This document shows positions 35,106-46,400 of a stretch of 64,000 nucleotides of DNA, piece by piece. The translations under genes were made by a program, and so were the position numbers. Within the stretch, counting starts at the first letter, position 1. Every line of letters begins with the position of its first letter. Below the pieces are notes generated by a model. That model was not told where the DNA came from. It was given only the letters and a program-made list of their open reading frames with translations, and searched no databases. The DNA comes from Symsagittifera roscoffensis (taxonomy: Eukaryota; Xenacoelomorpha; Acoela; Convolutidae), in assembly GCF_963678635.1 (NCBI RefSeq), contig NC_087070.1, forward strand, positions 8,030,539 through 8,094,538, in the 5' to 3' direction.

Positions 35106-36311
35106 TAAGGAACATGTTTTGGTCGAATTTTCTAAAATCTAAGCCTGCATGTTTAGACGAGCAAGATGCGGAAGCCCAGGACGTGCCAAAGCCGGTGGAC
35201 ACTCATTGGGGCATGCGTTCCGATAACGAGTGCGGGGGAGATGCAAGGCGCAATCACCCATTGATACTAACCCAGAGGCAGGTCATGGGTCAGACAGATG
35301 AGCCAACGGCTACATCCTTTCAAGGACAAGGGGGCGATGAAGCGTGACCATCTCGCACAGTGTATCAGCGCACTGGGGACCAAAATTTGAGCAGGTACAG
35401 GAAATTGAATACTAAAATTGTCGCCGAAAGTACACACACACACTTGAAATGAATCAATCATGGTACCTTGCTTAGGAAATCCGGGGTTCCAGTTCGAAAG
35501 GCCTCTACGCCGAAAAAGCGAACGGCAGGGATCCCTAAGCCACCCACGCCAGCGGGCTTAAGAAAGAAAATTGCGATCGCGGAGACGAAGAAGCGAAATT
35601 GGGAAAATCAGCAAAGCGGGGCGGAGCGACCTATATAAGCGAACAAGAGTCGGAGTCTGAGAGTGATAGCCAGCCGTTGGCTACAAGAAGGATCGGCGGA
35701 AAACTGCAATTGGCATCGTTGCCGGAAATACAAGCAGGACCGACAAAAGAATCCACTAATGGAACAGACTCGAGGGGCGAAGCACGAAACGGAGCGAGCG
35801 AGCGGATGATGATAGAGAACCCGGAGGGGGAGCAGAATGAGGGGGCAAGCACGTCAGCGACCGGAAGAGCGAGTAAAAAGTCGGAAACGGAAAAACGGAA
35901 CAACAACGAAGGCGACATAACGGAGGAAGCTCCGAAAGCAATGGCGGCGGCGGGCGGGAAGAAAAAGCGGACGGCGAAGCAACGACTGGACTCTTACTCA
36001 AGCCAAGACTCGGAAAGTGACACGGCATCTTGAAAATCAAGCAGGAAAAGAACGGCGGTGACAAAGATGGGCGGGGTCACGATTGACCACATAACACGAG
36101 GAGTACGTTAAAACTTTAGCAGTGAACGAAAACTTTGCAGGTTCTCAATAGTGCCCTAAACTCAGCGACTTACGCTACCTAGGTTCGGCAGGTAGGAATT
36201 AAGCTTTATGTTTAAAAACTTTCCTTTGAGTACTTAATTTTATCCAAACCATGACCAGTGCAGTATATTTATTTACAAGTGCAGTTTATTTATTTATTTT
36301 ACAAGAGGGTA
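35106..36311 (+). pseudogene. 3' coding tail of the Mag-like element
   Basis: Hydrophilic, highly charged coding text. An open 144-codon frame (35599-36033) rich in Glu, Ser, Lys and Arg (SEQESESESDS, KKKRTAKQRLD, SQDSESD) is preceded by a Lys/Pro-rich stretch (KASTPKKRTAGIPKPPTP, about 35490). It probably represents the pol C-terminus. After 36033 the DNA is non-coding up to a short purine run (ACAAGAGGG, 36301) that may be the polypurine tract next to the 3' LTR. Confidence 0.65.
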
Positions 36312-36524
36312 TGTCATAGTGCTAAATCATATATCTAAGTCTATTTAGTTCATGATAGTTCCTTTTGTCAATCATGTCATTTCATTTCAATAGCAGGTGT
36401 TTGGCCTTCGGATTATGTGCCACATTCGGATTTCACCTAAGACATTGTCTCGTTTGATCTTACTTAAATCAGTTGTCTTCTTATCTATTCTCTTAATTCA
36501 AGTACCGAATTAGCATTTTCAACA
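36312..36524 (+). repeat. 3' LTR (213 bp)
   Basis: Same TG...CA boundaries as the 5' LTR; 17 substitutions between them indicate an old insertion. Confidence 0.95.
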
Positions 36525-36649
36525 GCTATTAGGGTATAATCTTCAAGGCGCAATTCTTTTCACTTGATCGACTTAGAAGAGAGTTCAATGTCAATGGGAT
36601 TCAGAAAAGGTTTAAGGGGAAAAAGGTTAAAATCTTCACTGATTTTTTT

Positions 36650-38830
36650 CTGCAGGATGTTGGAATCTTAATGGGAATCCACTGGGAAAAAGATGAAGGG
36701 TCGTAATTATTTCCACTAGATCTACTGTCATGTATCATCACATTTAGAAGGCATGTTTTGTGCTACTGCAAAAATAAACAAGCTACTTTTGATTTGAACT
36801 CAACCCAGAAAAGTTCAGCACAATTTAAAGCAACTCCTGCAATTAATACAAAAAAAGCCAAATTTATTTTTCTACAGACATCGACAGAAGGCAACCAAAT
36901 AGCCGAACTCCTCGCGAGCTTCAGTAGAATTGCAAATTACGGGACATCACTTGAATTTATAAAGTCAGCCGCCGAAAAGAAAGCCGGCGAAACAATACGA
37001 AGTACAATCAACAAAGATGACAACCGCTATGAGTTTGGACTGCCCTGGAAACCGAAAACTAGTATATTATCTAACTACTGAACAGCAATAGCCCAGTACT
37101 ACAGGAAAAAAAACCAAATCGATAAGGACCCAAAAAAGCAAACACTTTAGCAGGACACAATCAAAGAAGATCTCTCAGAAAAGTACATTGGCAGACTGAA
37201 TATCAGCAAAACTCTGACAACTGGCTGGATACAACCCAAACAAAGAAAAGTACCTAGCGCCATATCAATTTACAAATGTGTTGGTCTGGACACAGTAGCG
37301 GATTTATAGGGGACGCCCCCTCCCCCTCAGGGATTTGACGACCCCCTGCCGACTCAAAGCGTCCCCCTTGTACGATTTAGAGGTATCCATTTTTGGCTTG
37401 ACTGACCTTAAAATTTTTCTAAAGGCGCCTTCGACGCCAACCTATACTAACTTTAACGGCGAGCGCGCGCCGAAAAAACGCAATTTTTTGGTCGAAATTT
37501 TCCAAAAAGTGCCTAAAAACGCCGTTTTTGGGTTTTTTCAAAAATTTGTCTGCGGCGCAGAAAATTTGGTCAAATTAGGGACTTTTTAGAATTTTTTTGA
37601 AAACATCCCCTCCAGAATTTCCCCAATCCTCGCCTGTCTAGACAAAAAGCTTATCTTAGGACCGGCCGATATTGAATTAATGTACATGCAAATAATTCGA
37701 CAGAAAGACCGCAAGTTCCTTCGCTTTCTTCAAAAAACTTTTTTTTTCGAATACACTCGCTATGTGATTGCATCAACAAGTTTTCCTATTTATGCCATCT
37801 AAGCTATCTAAACTCTACGGAAATGTGTAGATAATAATGCAGCATAAAACTCCAAGGTACAGCCGCCAGTGTACGCCAACTTCTATATAAAGTAATTTAT
37901 TCAAATCGATGACCGACTTCAGCTCAGTGACAAACATCAATGCAGATCTGAGGCATGTTTCAAATTGACAAAAGTGACAACAACGAACAAGGAATCTGTT
38001 TTTTCGATTCATTCCAGAAGAACAACAGTCAAATAACAGTGAAACAGCTAGAAAATTTTGAACTCTAAAAACTTATTCTCGGAGAACCTTAGAGAATCTG
38101 AAATCGAACCATCATATTCCCACACGGTCAAGCTCAAAGACCTCGCAAACAAACAACCAAGACGGCGTAATCTCGTCAGTGCCGCTTCACCTAATGCCGC
38201 TAATCGATCCAATTGGAATGGCAGCGCCAATCAGAATTAGTCTACACATCATAGAAAAAGCCATGTAAAAATTGAATCGGACGACCTTTGACTGAAATCA
38301 CCCTACCAGAATATTTTGACCTTTTCACAAGTATACCCCACACAAGGAATGATGATCTACATCAATACTACGATCAGCAGCAATATGACAGCTGTGTCTT
38401 GCATGTTTTCTTGGATGAATCATACACCGCTGCAGCCGCTGTTGTCGACTAATTTTATACTAAACAGCAACACAATTGAATACATAATTAACTTGTAGTA
38501 GGAAAAACCAAAGCTGACCCACCAATGTAACACACACCATAACGCAACTGGAGCTTCAAGCAGCAGTATTTGGAAATTGCTAGCCTAATGTAAAAAACGT
38601 GAAAAACGAGTTGAAATCAACGCTACTCATATGTGTACAGAAACTGTGACAACTTTTTGCTTGATTCAAGGGTCGGAAAAGCGCCAGCATTTTTTGTAGC
38701 CTATCGAGTTTATCAGAACGACTAATGCGAACAACAGTGTACGTTTTATGCGCAGTAACATATTTCAAGAAAATAGACCATCATCGGACCAACAACGGAA
38801 ATTAATTTTTCTATACATGAGGAAGGATTG
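36650..38830 (+). pseudogene. BEL/Pao pol remnant (protease-RT-RNase H)
   Basis: Frame-hopping pol text in family order. It has DVGILMGIHWEKDEG (about 36658), YEFGLPWKPKTSILSNY (about 37029-37079), ADIELMYMQIIRQKDRKFLR (about 37660-37725, with the RT catalytic Asp in ADIE), LIDPIGMAAPIRIS (about 38200), CVLHVFLDES (about 38398), QLELQAAVFGN (about 38545) and FFVAYRVYQN (about 38690). These boxes are hallmarks of BEL/Pao elements, known only from animals. Many stops and shifts; the YxDD box is not found. A hAT-like MITE interrupts RT at 37293-37636. No LTR recognised. Confidence 0.8.
37293..37636 (+). mobile_element. hAT-like MITE, 344 bp, 8-bp target duplication, inside the BEL/Pao remnant
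   Basis: Starts CAGTAGCGGATTTA and ends CCTCGCCTG. The flanking octamers TCTGGACA (37285-37292) and TCTAGACA (37637-37644) match at 7 of 8. Body matches 22718-23139 (for example AAGTGCCTAAAAACGCC versus AAGTGCTTAAAACCGCC). Confidence 0.85.
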
Positions 38831-38899
38831 AATGGGTTAATTATTTCCACTGTGTCTATCTGGGAGAATCAATTTTTAAAATGTCTCCTAGTCGAGATC

Positions 38900-39345
38900 C
38901 CGCTTAAAAACCGCTCAAGATTTGAGCGGTAAGAGTGGTTCTTTATATAAACGACTGCGCTCAAACCGCTCAAACCGCTCAAACCGTTCAAAAACCGCTC
39001 AAATTCTCACAAAAAATGATCAAACCGTTCAAAACGTCGCAAATTGTAGCAAGAACAGCTCAAACCGCTCAAATCTCGAGCTGTTTTTTTATTTGTTTTC
39101 CGAAAATGTTCCCCCGATGTATTCGTTGCAGGGCACACACAATCAACCCTTTAAAACTTTGAGCTTCTAACCTCTCCTTGTATGAAAATATCAGCCAAAA
39201 ACCAACCTAAAGGTCGTCTAACGTCTCCTAAAAGATCAAGTAAAAAACCGCTCAAACCACTCATTCTAAAGCAAGATTATGTGAATAATCGTCTAGAAAA
39301 AACAGATCAAACCGCTCAAATCTTGCTTAAAATTGGGCTGGCTAC
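38900..39345. repeat. Minisatellite-bearing element, unit AAACCGCTCA
   Basis: At least ten exact or near-exact 10-bp AAACCGCTCA units occur at 38958-39077, with further units at 39246 and 39308. The left end CCGCTCAAGATTTGAGCGG is itself a hairpin and the right end CAAATCTTGCTTAA is inverted relative to it, suggesting a mobile element with internal tandem repeats. Confidence 0.75.
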
Positions 39346-39447
39346 CTAAAATCGGATAGCAGACTACACTACCAATATGAGACGCTAAACGATGTTAAAC
39401 TGTGACTATTACTGACTTTTAACTGTTAAACATAAGAATGCGAAGTG

Positions 39448-42400
39448 CTAACTTTTTGAGTAGAGTCCGAATGCGAAGAATATGAAGCAGGAGACGCAGG
39501 CGAAGGCGGACAAGAATGTGTAGCAGATGAGATTTAGCATGTGGGAGGTTATCCAGAACAGATTGGTACCCATTAGCATGAAAGGACTGCACACTAGGTA
39601 GAAACACACCAGGATCTGCAAACAATCAGAAAACAGAAGTTTCGATAAACCAGAAATGTAATTTATAAAAAACGAAGTCAACAGACAGTTAGAAAAGAGT
39701 CAATGAACGCAAGTATGCAGAAAAAAAAGTACTGACTTGTTTTTTTGAAGAAAAAATTATGATTGGCGCTTTTTTCACAAAATAAACCCAATTTGAGAAA
39801 CCTGGATCTATTTTCGAAACTAGATCACATTTTTCGTGACCTGCACAATTTGGCTGTTCGATAATGGAAATTGCCTTCCTTTCAACAAAGGAAATGAAAT
39901 TAACTTAGAAAAAAATCAAAAGTCAAACCGCGAAAAAGTAGATTTGAGCCCGAACAAACTTGAATACTTCTCCTGAAAAAAAAGAGACTTTTACTGCGTT
40001 CATCAACTCTTAAAATTGATCAACGCTGCTTGAACTTAAAAAAACACAAAAAGGCGTGTAAAACGATAAGTTTTTTAAAGACTTTTTTTGGCACAGAAAT
40101 TTTTTGATGGATAGAACTTATCGCAAATAAAGTCTCCTTGCCTTAGCATTTGCAGCCGTTCGGCTATAGAAATCCACATAAAGTTAACTAAGTGAGTATT
40201 ACTTTTCTGAAGGATCTTTTGTTGAGGAACGCATTGCCCACTATGTCAGATATCGTGATGACTCGAAGCATCTGAACTGAAAAAAAAAACGAATCCAATT
40301 GTTTGCAAAATAAACAGATACACCAACTTTTAGATTTGCGAAAACGAATTCGTTGGAAAAACTTAAAACCGATTTTTTTTATTTGAAAACTAAAAGAGTT
40401 TTTTTTTATATATATCTGCCTGAATTATACAAAGAAACTTGGCTCTAGTGCTATAAATTATTTTTTGTTAATAATGACTTCTGTTTTGTGCAAAAATCAT
40501 GTAGTCAATAGGAACGTCGTACGACTCTTATTAGTTAAAAGTTTTCATTTATTGGGTCACTCCATCATGAGAGTACCCCCGACAGTGAACTCATTGACAA
40601 GCTGAATTTATTAACAATTTCCTGATTCATTTGCTGAGTTTGAGGTTTTTGTGGTTTTTTTGAGACTTTTGATAATCTATTTCTGATTGGCTGAAAAAAA
40701 ACTGAAAAAAAATCGAGCATTCGGTCCCTCAATCACAAGGAACGCCACCAGTTTCCTTGTCAATCGATCATTATAGTTTTGGGTACGAGGCCATATTTTA
40801 CCTTTTTTTGTATGTGTTAGGTTCTGCAACAAGGCATGGGAGAAAGCGTAACAAGGTTTGTTATTCAGTTTTTGCTGCAATGGAGTTCAGAAAAAATCAT
40901 CAAATCATTGTGTAGCTTCAAAATCAAATAAAATGATCAATAATTAGGATAAAACATACCGCAGTTAAAAAAATTTTTAGCATACAGAATGGAACGATCA
41001 CCATTTGGGATAAAACTAGCATACAAATTTTAATTCTTTTACCACAAATGCAAAAAATAAAAACTTTGCGATCTCAAATTTCAACCTGATAGTTAAAGGA
41101 TAGATGCTTGATGTAATTTAGCATGATGTCATCCAAAGTTCAGCGCCTGTTTATTTTCTAATTTTTTTGTCCTAGTTTTGGTTCACGTGAACTGATTTGA
41201 TTTTGGCTATAAGTCTGAATTATTCACAGTCAAACTAGCTCTAACTAACTTTCAATTGTGAATGCAAATTGCTGATTGAGTGCGTGTTTGCGTAAAGTTA
41301 TTTATGAAATTGTGAAAAAAGTTGCAAATGCCACAGAAAATTTTCGCTCTGGATTCTGCGGCAATTATTATGTGATTACAACAATGTTAGAGTTACAAAC
41401 TTTTTCCTTGGGGATTTCACGAATTTTTGGTATATAGATCTGCCCGCATCTAGGAAATGTGAAAAAAAATTAAATATAATGGATTGTTAACAAAATAACC
41501 GATTCTCATTGCCCTCAGTCATTAAAATGGAAAACAAAAATGATCATAATCCATTGTTGCCCTCAGAAAATAAAATGAAAAAAAAACTAAAACTTTTTAC
41601 AACCATTTAAAATCAGTTAAAAGGGGTTTTTTCCAATTTATTTTTTTTTGCATCGTGCAAAACTTTGCCTCAATAGTTGCTCTTTGGTTCCTTATCCCAC
41701 CACCCCCAATCAATTTTCCCATCCCGCGTTGAACTTTTTTATCGCCCCGCCTCCAATTTTTCGTCAGATTTCGGACAATTTTTTGACAAAAAAAAAAAAC
41801 AGGTTAAAAAAGGTATTTTTGGAAGATTTTTTGGAAATATTTTATTTGGCGCGTGATCCCTGTCAAAAGTAGTACTGTCTCACATACTTGCATAAAAAAC
41901 ACAAACATACAAATTTAATGCGCTCTACAAATGCTTTTTATTTTAAAAATAACAAATTTAATTTTGGGCACTTTTTAGAAGATTTTGACTAAAAGACTGC
42001 ACTTTTTCAGCTAATTTTTTGAAAATTAGTATTTAAAAAATAATCGATTATAACTAATTTGCCATTGGCTTTATTGCTTTGTTAAATAAAAGCATTATAA
42101 TCCAAATTTTATTTATCATAATTTTTTCACTCTGACATGCACTGTCAAAAAAACTCAAATTAAAATTTGAGATATTTTCATCCATGAAATTCTAGTGCGA
42201 TTGGCGGTCGAATTTGACACCCTTTAAGTTTTGTCTTTGGTTTCCACAGATACACACACAACAAACGGTGCGTCTTACAAAGGTATAATTTCTACTCGTA
42301 ATGTATATAAAATTAATTGATTGTAGAAAAGATTACATCCTGTTTTTGTCTATATTATTCTCTCGTGAAAAGACGTTAAAATTTGACCAAACTCCAATTT

Positions 42401-43041
42401 CGTGACTAAAAGCAGCAAGTAAGTTTGAATTATTTTGCTTCTATCGCAGCAAAAGCTTTTTTCCTCCGTCTAGGCAGTCTAGAAGGTCAAGAAAACGTGT
42501 CAAAATTTTAGGCACAATTTTTTGTAAGCTCAAGGACATTTTTTGGCCAATAATTTTGAAGCATATTCCGATCACCTCGGTATGGGCCGCCCTACTGCCT
42601 TTTGCTTCAAATTATATTTGAGTGATGTTTGAAACGTTTGAATTAGTTCTCGGACGCAAACTGATTTACAAAGACACCAATATATTTCTTGATATTCATA
42701 GAGTCGGAATGAACTGAGAAGAGATATATTGACCCCCACCTCCCACCTGATATGATCCCCCCCCCGAATTTTTACTATTAAAATACTTGTTCATCTCGGC
42801 ACATTACAATGAAATTGCAAAATGTCTTGCGGTCTGATAAATTCACTCCAGGCATATTTGATATTTGGTCTACATACCTTACCCGGTAATCTATTCATTA
42901 CACCAAAAAATGATGCTTATTCGAGATAGAGGAGGCGGGTAGGAAAAAGAGCCGATTGCCAACTTTGTCGAAACCTTACCTGGAAACGCGAGGAAGAATT
43001 GTGCGGCAGAGACGAGGGCAACAGAAGTGGTCCAGTGGGGG
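39448..43041 (-). CDS. Multi-pass membrane protein, three phase-consistent exons
   Basis: Exon 43041-42980 (acceptor TTTTAG, donor GTAAGG), exon 40276-40203 (acceptor after a nine-T tract, donor GTAATA) and exon 39615-39448 (acceptor GTTTGCAG, stop TAG) join in phase. The text has a hydrophobic helix (TTSVALVSAAQFFLAFP), a polar segment with SDIVGNAFLNKRSFRK, and two long helices (ILVCFYLVCSPFMLMGTNLF and CYTFLSAFACVSCFIFFAFG). The sequence ends LYSKS. An alternative weak donor (GTTAGC) just before the stop could extend it, possibly to the exons at 30736/27446. At least one upstream exon is missing (entry phase not 0). Family not recognised. Confidence 0.75.
39693..40012. mobile_element. R1 MITE copy in intron
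   Basis: Left AAAAGAGTCAATGAACGCAAG, right ACTGCGTTCATCAACTCTTAA, an inverted pair of about 20 bp. It lies in the 243-bp-plus intron region between two exons of the minus-strand membrane gene. Confidence 0.75.
40600..40885. repeat. R4 dispersed repeat, first copy
   Basis: Shares GAGTTTGAGGTTTTTG/TAGTTTGAGATTTTTG, TTCTGATTGGCTGAAAA and AACGCCACCA/GACGCCACCA with 44220-44450. No coding capacity. Confidence 0.6.
40900..42970. other. Intron of the membrane-protein gene; no further feature
   Basis: AT-rich, T- and A-tracts, no exon with both splice sites found. C-rich patches at 41693-41720 and 42727-42765 are unassigned. Confidence 0.4.
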
Positions 43042-43281
43042 CTAAAACACAAAAACACAATATAGGTACTCGGTTGAACTCCCTAGATCAAAAAACTTAT
43101 CATATAAAGCCATGCATAGAGTATGGAAAACTTTTGATCATGCCATGTTCATTCATAAAAATTGTATGAATGGCATTTTTCCAAGGGTAAAATTGAATCG
43201 CTGAAATTGATAAATGCAATTAGCTTAATGAGTTTATTGGGTTAAAAAATGAATACGTTTCAAAAAATGTATGTGAAAAAT

Positions 43282-43296
43282 GGGGGGGGGGGGGGG
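43282..43296. repeat. 15-nt G homopolymer
   Basis: Uninterrupted G15 near the left end of the R2 copy. The other R2 copies have only three or four G here (TTGGGAGGAACTTT), so it is an expansion or an assembly artefact. Confidence 0.9.
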
Positions 43297-44025
43297 AACT
43301 TTGTATTCGGGTGTGTCTTAGTTTTTTTCTTTTTGTTTAAACGCAAAATCAGGCACCACAAATAATGATCGGATTGAGTTGTTGAGTGATACATTATAAT
43401 AAAGCCCTTTCAGTCTCGATTGAAACCACATTAAAAAAATTTCAAAAACTTTTCCCAGTGTCGAGAAAAACCGGTTTGAAATTTTTGATTTTTTTTCTAT
43501 TAATTCGAGAGAATAAAGCAAGCGAGCTGGCTTACAAGCTGAACTATACCTAATTTGAGACCTTACAACTTAAGTTTAAGCAAAAAAAAACTGTTTATTG
43601 GAGTTTATAGCTGCGTTTTGGGAACCAAAAACTTCAAAAAGTTTTTGAAAAAATTCTTTGAAAAAATTTTTTGAAAGTTTAATTAAACATTTTTTTCTAC
43701 AAAAACTTTTGTCCAATTTGCTTATTTTACTATGATTGTCTAATATGCCTAATTTATATTTTTACGTCAGATCTTTTTATCACACCAAGCAGAAAAAACT
43801 ACACTAATTTGGGAAAAAAATGTTTCTAAACCGTAATTTTCTAAAGACTATGGTCGGATCATTCTGTGCTTCTTGCACAGTAACCGGCTATCTTTGTTTA
43901 CGTTACAACATTGGATCAATTCAAAGGGATTTGCTATCGACTTGATTAGATTGTTTTTACAGATTATCATGATGCTAAAATCAATTTTAGTCCATCTTTA
44001 TAAGTGCAGGTGGTGATTCGTCGTT
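43297..44025 (+). repeat. R2 dispersed repeat, copy B (full)
   Basis: Collinear with copy A at 15515-16215 from GAACTTTGTATTCGG to TAAGTGCAGGTGGTGATTC. It includes the ATGGTCGGATCATTCTGTGC box at 43849. Confidence 0.75.
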
Positions 44026-44219
44026 TTAACCATCAATATCGCTAACCATTCCTATTGGCTAAACGCAAAATCTCGCAAAATCAAAGTTAATTTTAACAGA
44101 AAATCATAGTAAAATAAATATACTAGATTAGATGCAGATATAATAGGTGCAGATAAAATAAATTTAAAATTTGAATTGTTTCAATCAGCCTTCGATCCGG
44201 TATGAAGTTCATTCATCTG

Positions 44220-44450
44220 CTTATTATTTAATCGATCAATTTTGACAATAATAGCATGGTTTTATTTGCTTAGTTTGAGATTTTTGCAATTTCCCTGAGA
44301 TTTTTAAATACTCAATTCTGATTGGCTGAAAATAAGCCAAAATAAATTTTAAGCATTTGGTATCTCTAGCATGGGGGACGCCACCATGTCGTAATTTTTT
44401 CATAGAAAGAGTTGCCTTTGGCCAGCGAAAAGGAGGAGCCACTGGCAGTA
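44220..44450. repeat. R4 dispersed repeat, second copy
   Basis: Matches 40600-40885 (TTCTGATTGGCTGAAAA, GGGACGCCACCA). The 68-codon minus frame here is part of the repeat. Confidence 0.6.
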
Positions 44451-46400
44451 CCCTTAGTTTGAAAAAGAGCTTTACTATTTAAAGTTTAAAAAAACCGCCC
44501 GCGACAGTATTTTTAACGGAAAAAATATCAGCAATATTCAGGGGTGAGTTACCGATTTTCTGGAGGCCGGTGCAAACTTATCAACTTTTAGCGAACTTTT
44601 TACAGTTTTAGGACTGATAAAAACATTTACTGAAATCAGTTAATTTAGGCAAAAAATTTCTTCCCTGGAGGAAACGTTTTGCCCAATTGAGCCCACCATT
44701 CTGTTTTGGCAACTTTCTGAAGATTTTTTCTAATATTTTGGGTTTTTTGGTGCATACTCCACATGCGCAGGGTTTCTCAGCCGCCTAGAAAGGCTAAAAA
44801 AAACTACCCAAGAACAAAGAAGTTATAATTTGATTTTATTTTGACATGCAGATGCAAAGTAAGGCTCGCTTAACAACCATTAGCGATCAGTAGCTACACG
44901 GCGACCGATTAGCTTGAATTCTTCAAATGAGATAATTTTAAATAGACTCAGCCCTTAATCGACAGCACGCCAAAACATGTTGAGTCTGCGTATTTTGCAT
45001 TATTTTTTAAGTTTTATTTTGCTCCTTATCTAGAGCAGAATGGTCTACTTGAAAATTACTCTTGAAGCAAAACTTTCTGGATTTTTTGAAATATAATCGC
45101 TCGTTCATTATTGTTCTGGAATTTTAAAGAAATTGACAGAATAGTTGTGCTCGAGGTGTTTGTTTTCTCCAGGCAAAATTCAATTTTCAACTAGCAAAAT
45201 TCAACACTGTAAGATATTGACACTCAAAGATAATATTTTACTTGTGACTTTTTTTCATATATTTTTAAAACTCTTCAGAAAAAATTTGTTTAAAAAAGAT
45301 TGATATTTGAATAAATTAAAAGAAGAAGTTTCAGCTTCAAGTCATATTTGTTTTTGTCTTTATATTTATCAATATTGATAAATAGATTAAGACAAGTGCA
45401 AGTGAAGTTGCAGCGGGCGCGGGTGCGTTTATAACATACATGCACCTCCCATTGAAACCAAGCACCCACTGCCACTACATTTGCATTTGTCATATTTCAT
45501 GTAACATTTGCTGGGCATTACGACAAAATAAGAAAACACTACTCGATTAAAACAAAATTTTCACTTATCAAGTTTTTTGTCAATCTTTTTTAAACTGTTT
45601 TTTTTTCTGAACGATTTCATTGCGAGGCCAAAATGTGTTTTTTGTGAATTGTAGGCGGATTCCGCAACAAAGAAGCTTCCTTCATTCTTCTTTTCTTCCT
45701 TCATTTTCTTTGATCGGACCGACAAAATTTTAACATAATTAGAGACTTTTTCTGGATTCCAAAGACCTAAAAAGATCAATTTGTTTGCGCCGATCCAGTG
45801 CACAGTTTGGCCTCGTAATGTATTCTTTTACTGTATCTCCTCCCCCAACCAAATTATTTCTACCAAATGGAAATTAAGTTTGAAGCACCCAATTGTTTGA
45901 AATATGAAAGCAGTGTAAATTAATCAAAGTAAAACACATTTGGTCTTCATCTGCCCTTTTAAAAGCAACAGTTCATTTTTGTCTATCGCGAGAGTTCATG
46001 TAGTTCATTAAAATTCATTTTGTCTATGATCGCGGGAAAAAACGGCTAAAGCGCCAAAGGTATGGTTAGCTCCCTAGTGTACTTGGAAAACAAATTTAGA
46101 AGAATTTGCATTATTTGTAAAGTAATATTTTGTTCATTATCCATTTGTATAGGAGAACACACATCTTGCTTTCTTCTTGCAAGACTCTTGCAAGCAGGTT
46201 TCAGTTTGCTTGGAATAAAATACGTCTCCTTTTTCTCAAAAAATACTTGTACAATTTGGTCTATTACTGCCAAATTCTTGTAGGTTTCGCATTTATGTAA
46301 AGATACATACAACTTACAAGATTCTGGCTAAGTTTACTTGCTTCTTACAAAATTCTTATTCTTGCTTAATTTTGTTTAGCGCCTGAAATGATCATGAAGA
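44451..46400. other. Unassigned, with a repeat shared with 10850-10960
   Basis: 45600-45840 carries GCGGATTCCGCAACAAAG and CAGTTTGGCCTCGTAATG, shared with 10890-10945. Frames of 60-90 codons at 45290-45493 and 46046-46312 lack splice partners or motifs. No gene supported. Confidence 0.4.

Larger units (their letters stand above)
31133..36524 (+). mobile_element. Mag-like Ty3/Gypsy LTR retrotransposon, 5.4 kb, defective
   Basis: Two 213-bp LTRs (TGTCATAG...TTCAACA) flank gag, protease, RT, RNase H, an integrase remnant and a long hydrophilic 3' coding tail, all on +. Internal GC is clearly higher than the host flank. No target duplication is visible (TCAA before, GCTA after), so a rearrangement or recombination at one end is possible. 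In-frame stops in gag, near RNase H and in integrase make it non-autonomous. It lies in the large interval between the minus-strand membrane-protein exons at 30736 and 39448. Confidence 0.95.

Noticed and set aside
35631-36064. 95-102 codon minus frames opposite the Mag-like tail
   Set aside because: Antisense shadows of the Glu/Ser/Lys-rich + frame.
38958-39077. Regular short repeats resembling a CRISPR array
   Set aside because: Units are contiguous 10-mers without unique spacers and the genome is eukaryotic; it is a minisatellite.
30600-39615. Direct splice of exon 39615-39453 to exon 30736-30600
   Set aside because: The weak GTTAGC donor leaves phase 1 while the 30736 start needs phase 2; the alternative acceptor that fits truncates a membrane helix, so I kept the two exon sets separate.
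41690-41890. Possible additional hAT-like MITE copy
   Set aside because: Similar C-rich and AAGATTTTTTGG words but no recognisable CAG/CTG termini.
45290-45493. Minus frame with several Cys and Trp residues
   Set aside because: No splice sites that link it to the membrane-protein exons; cannot be supported.
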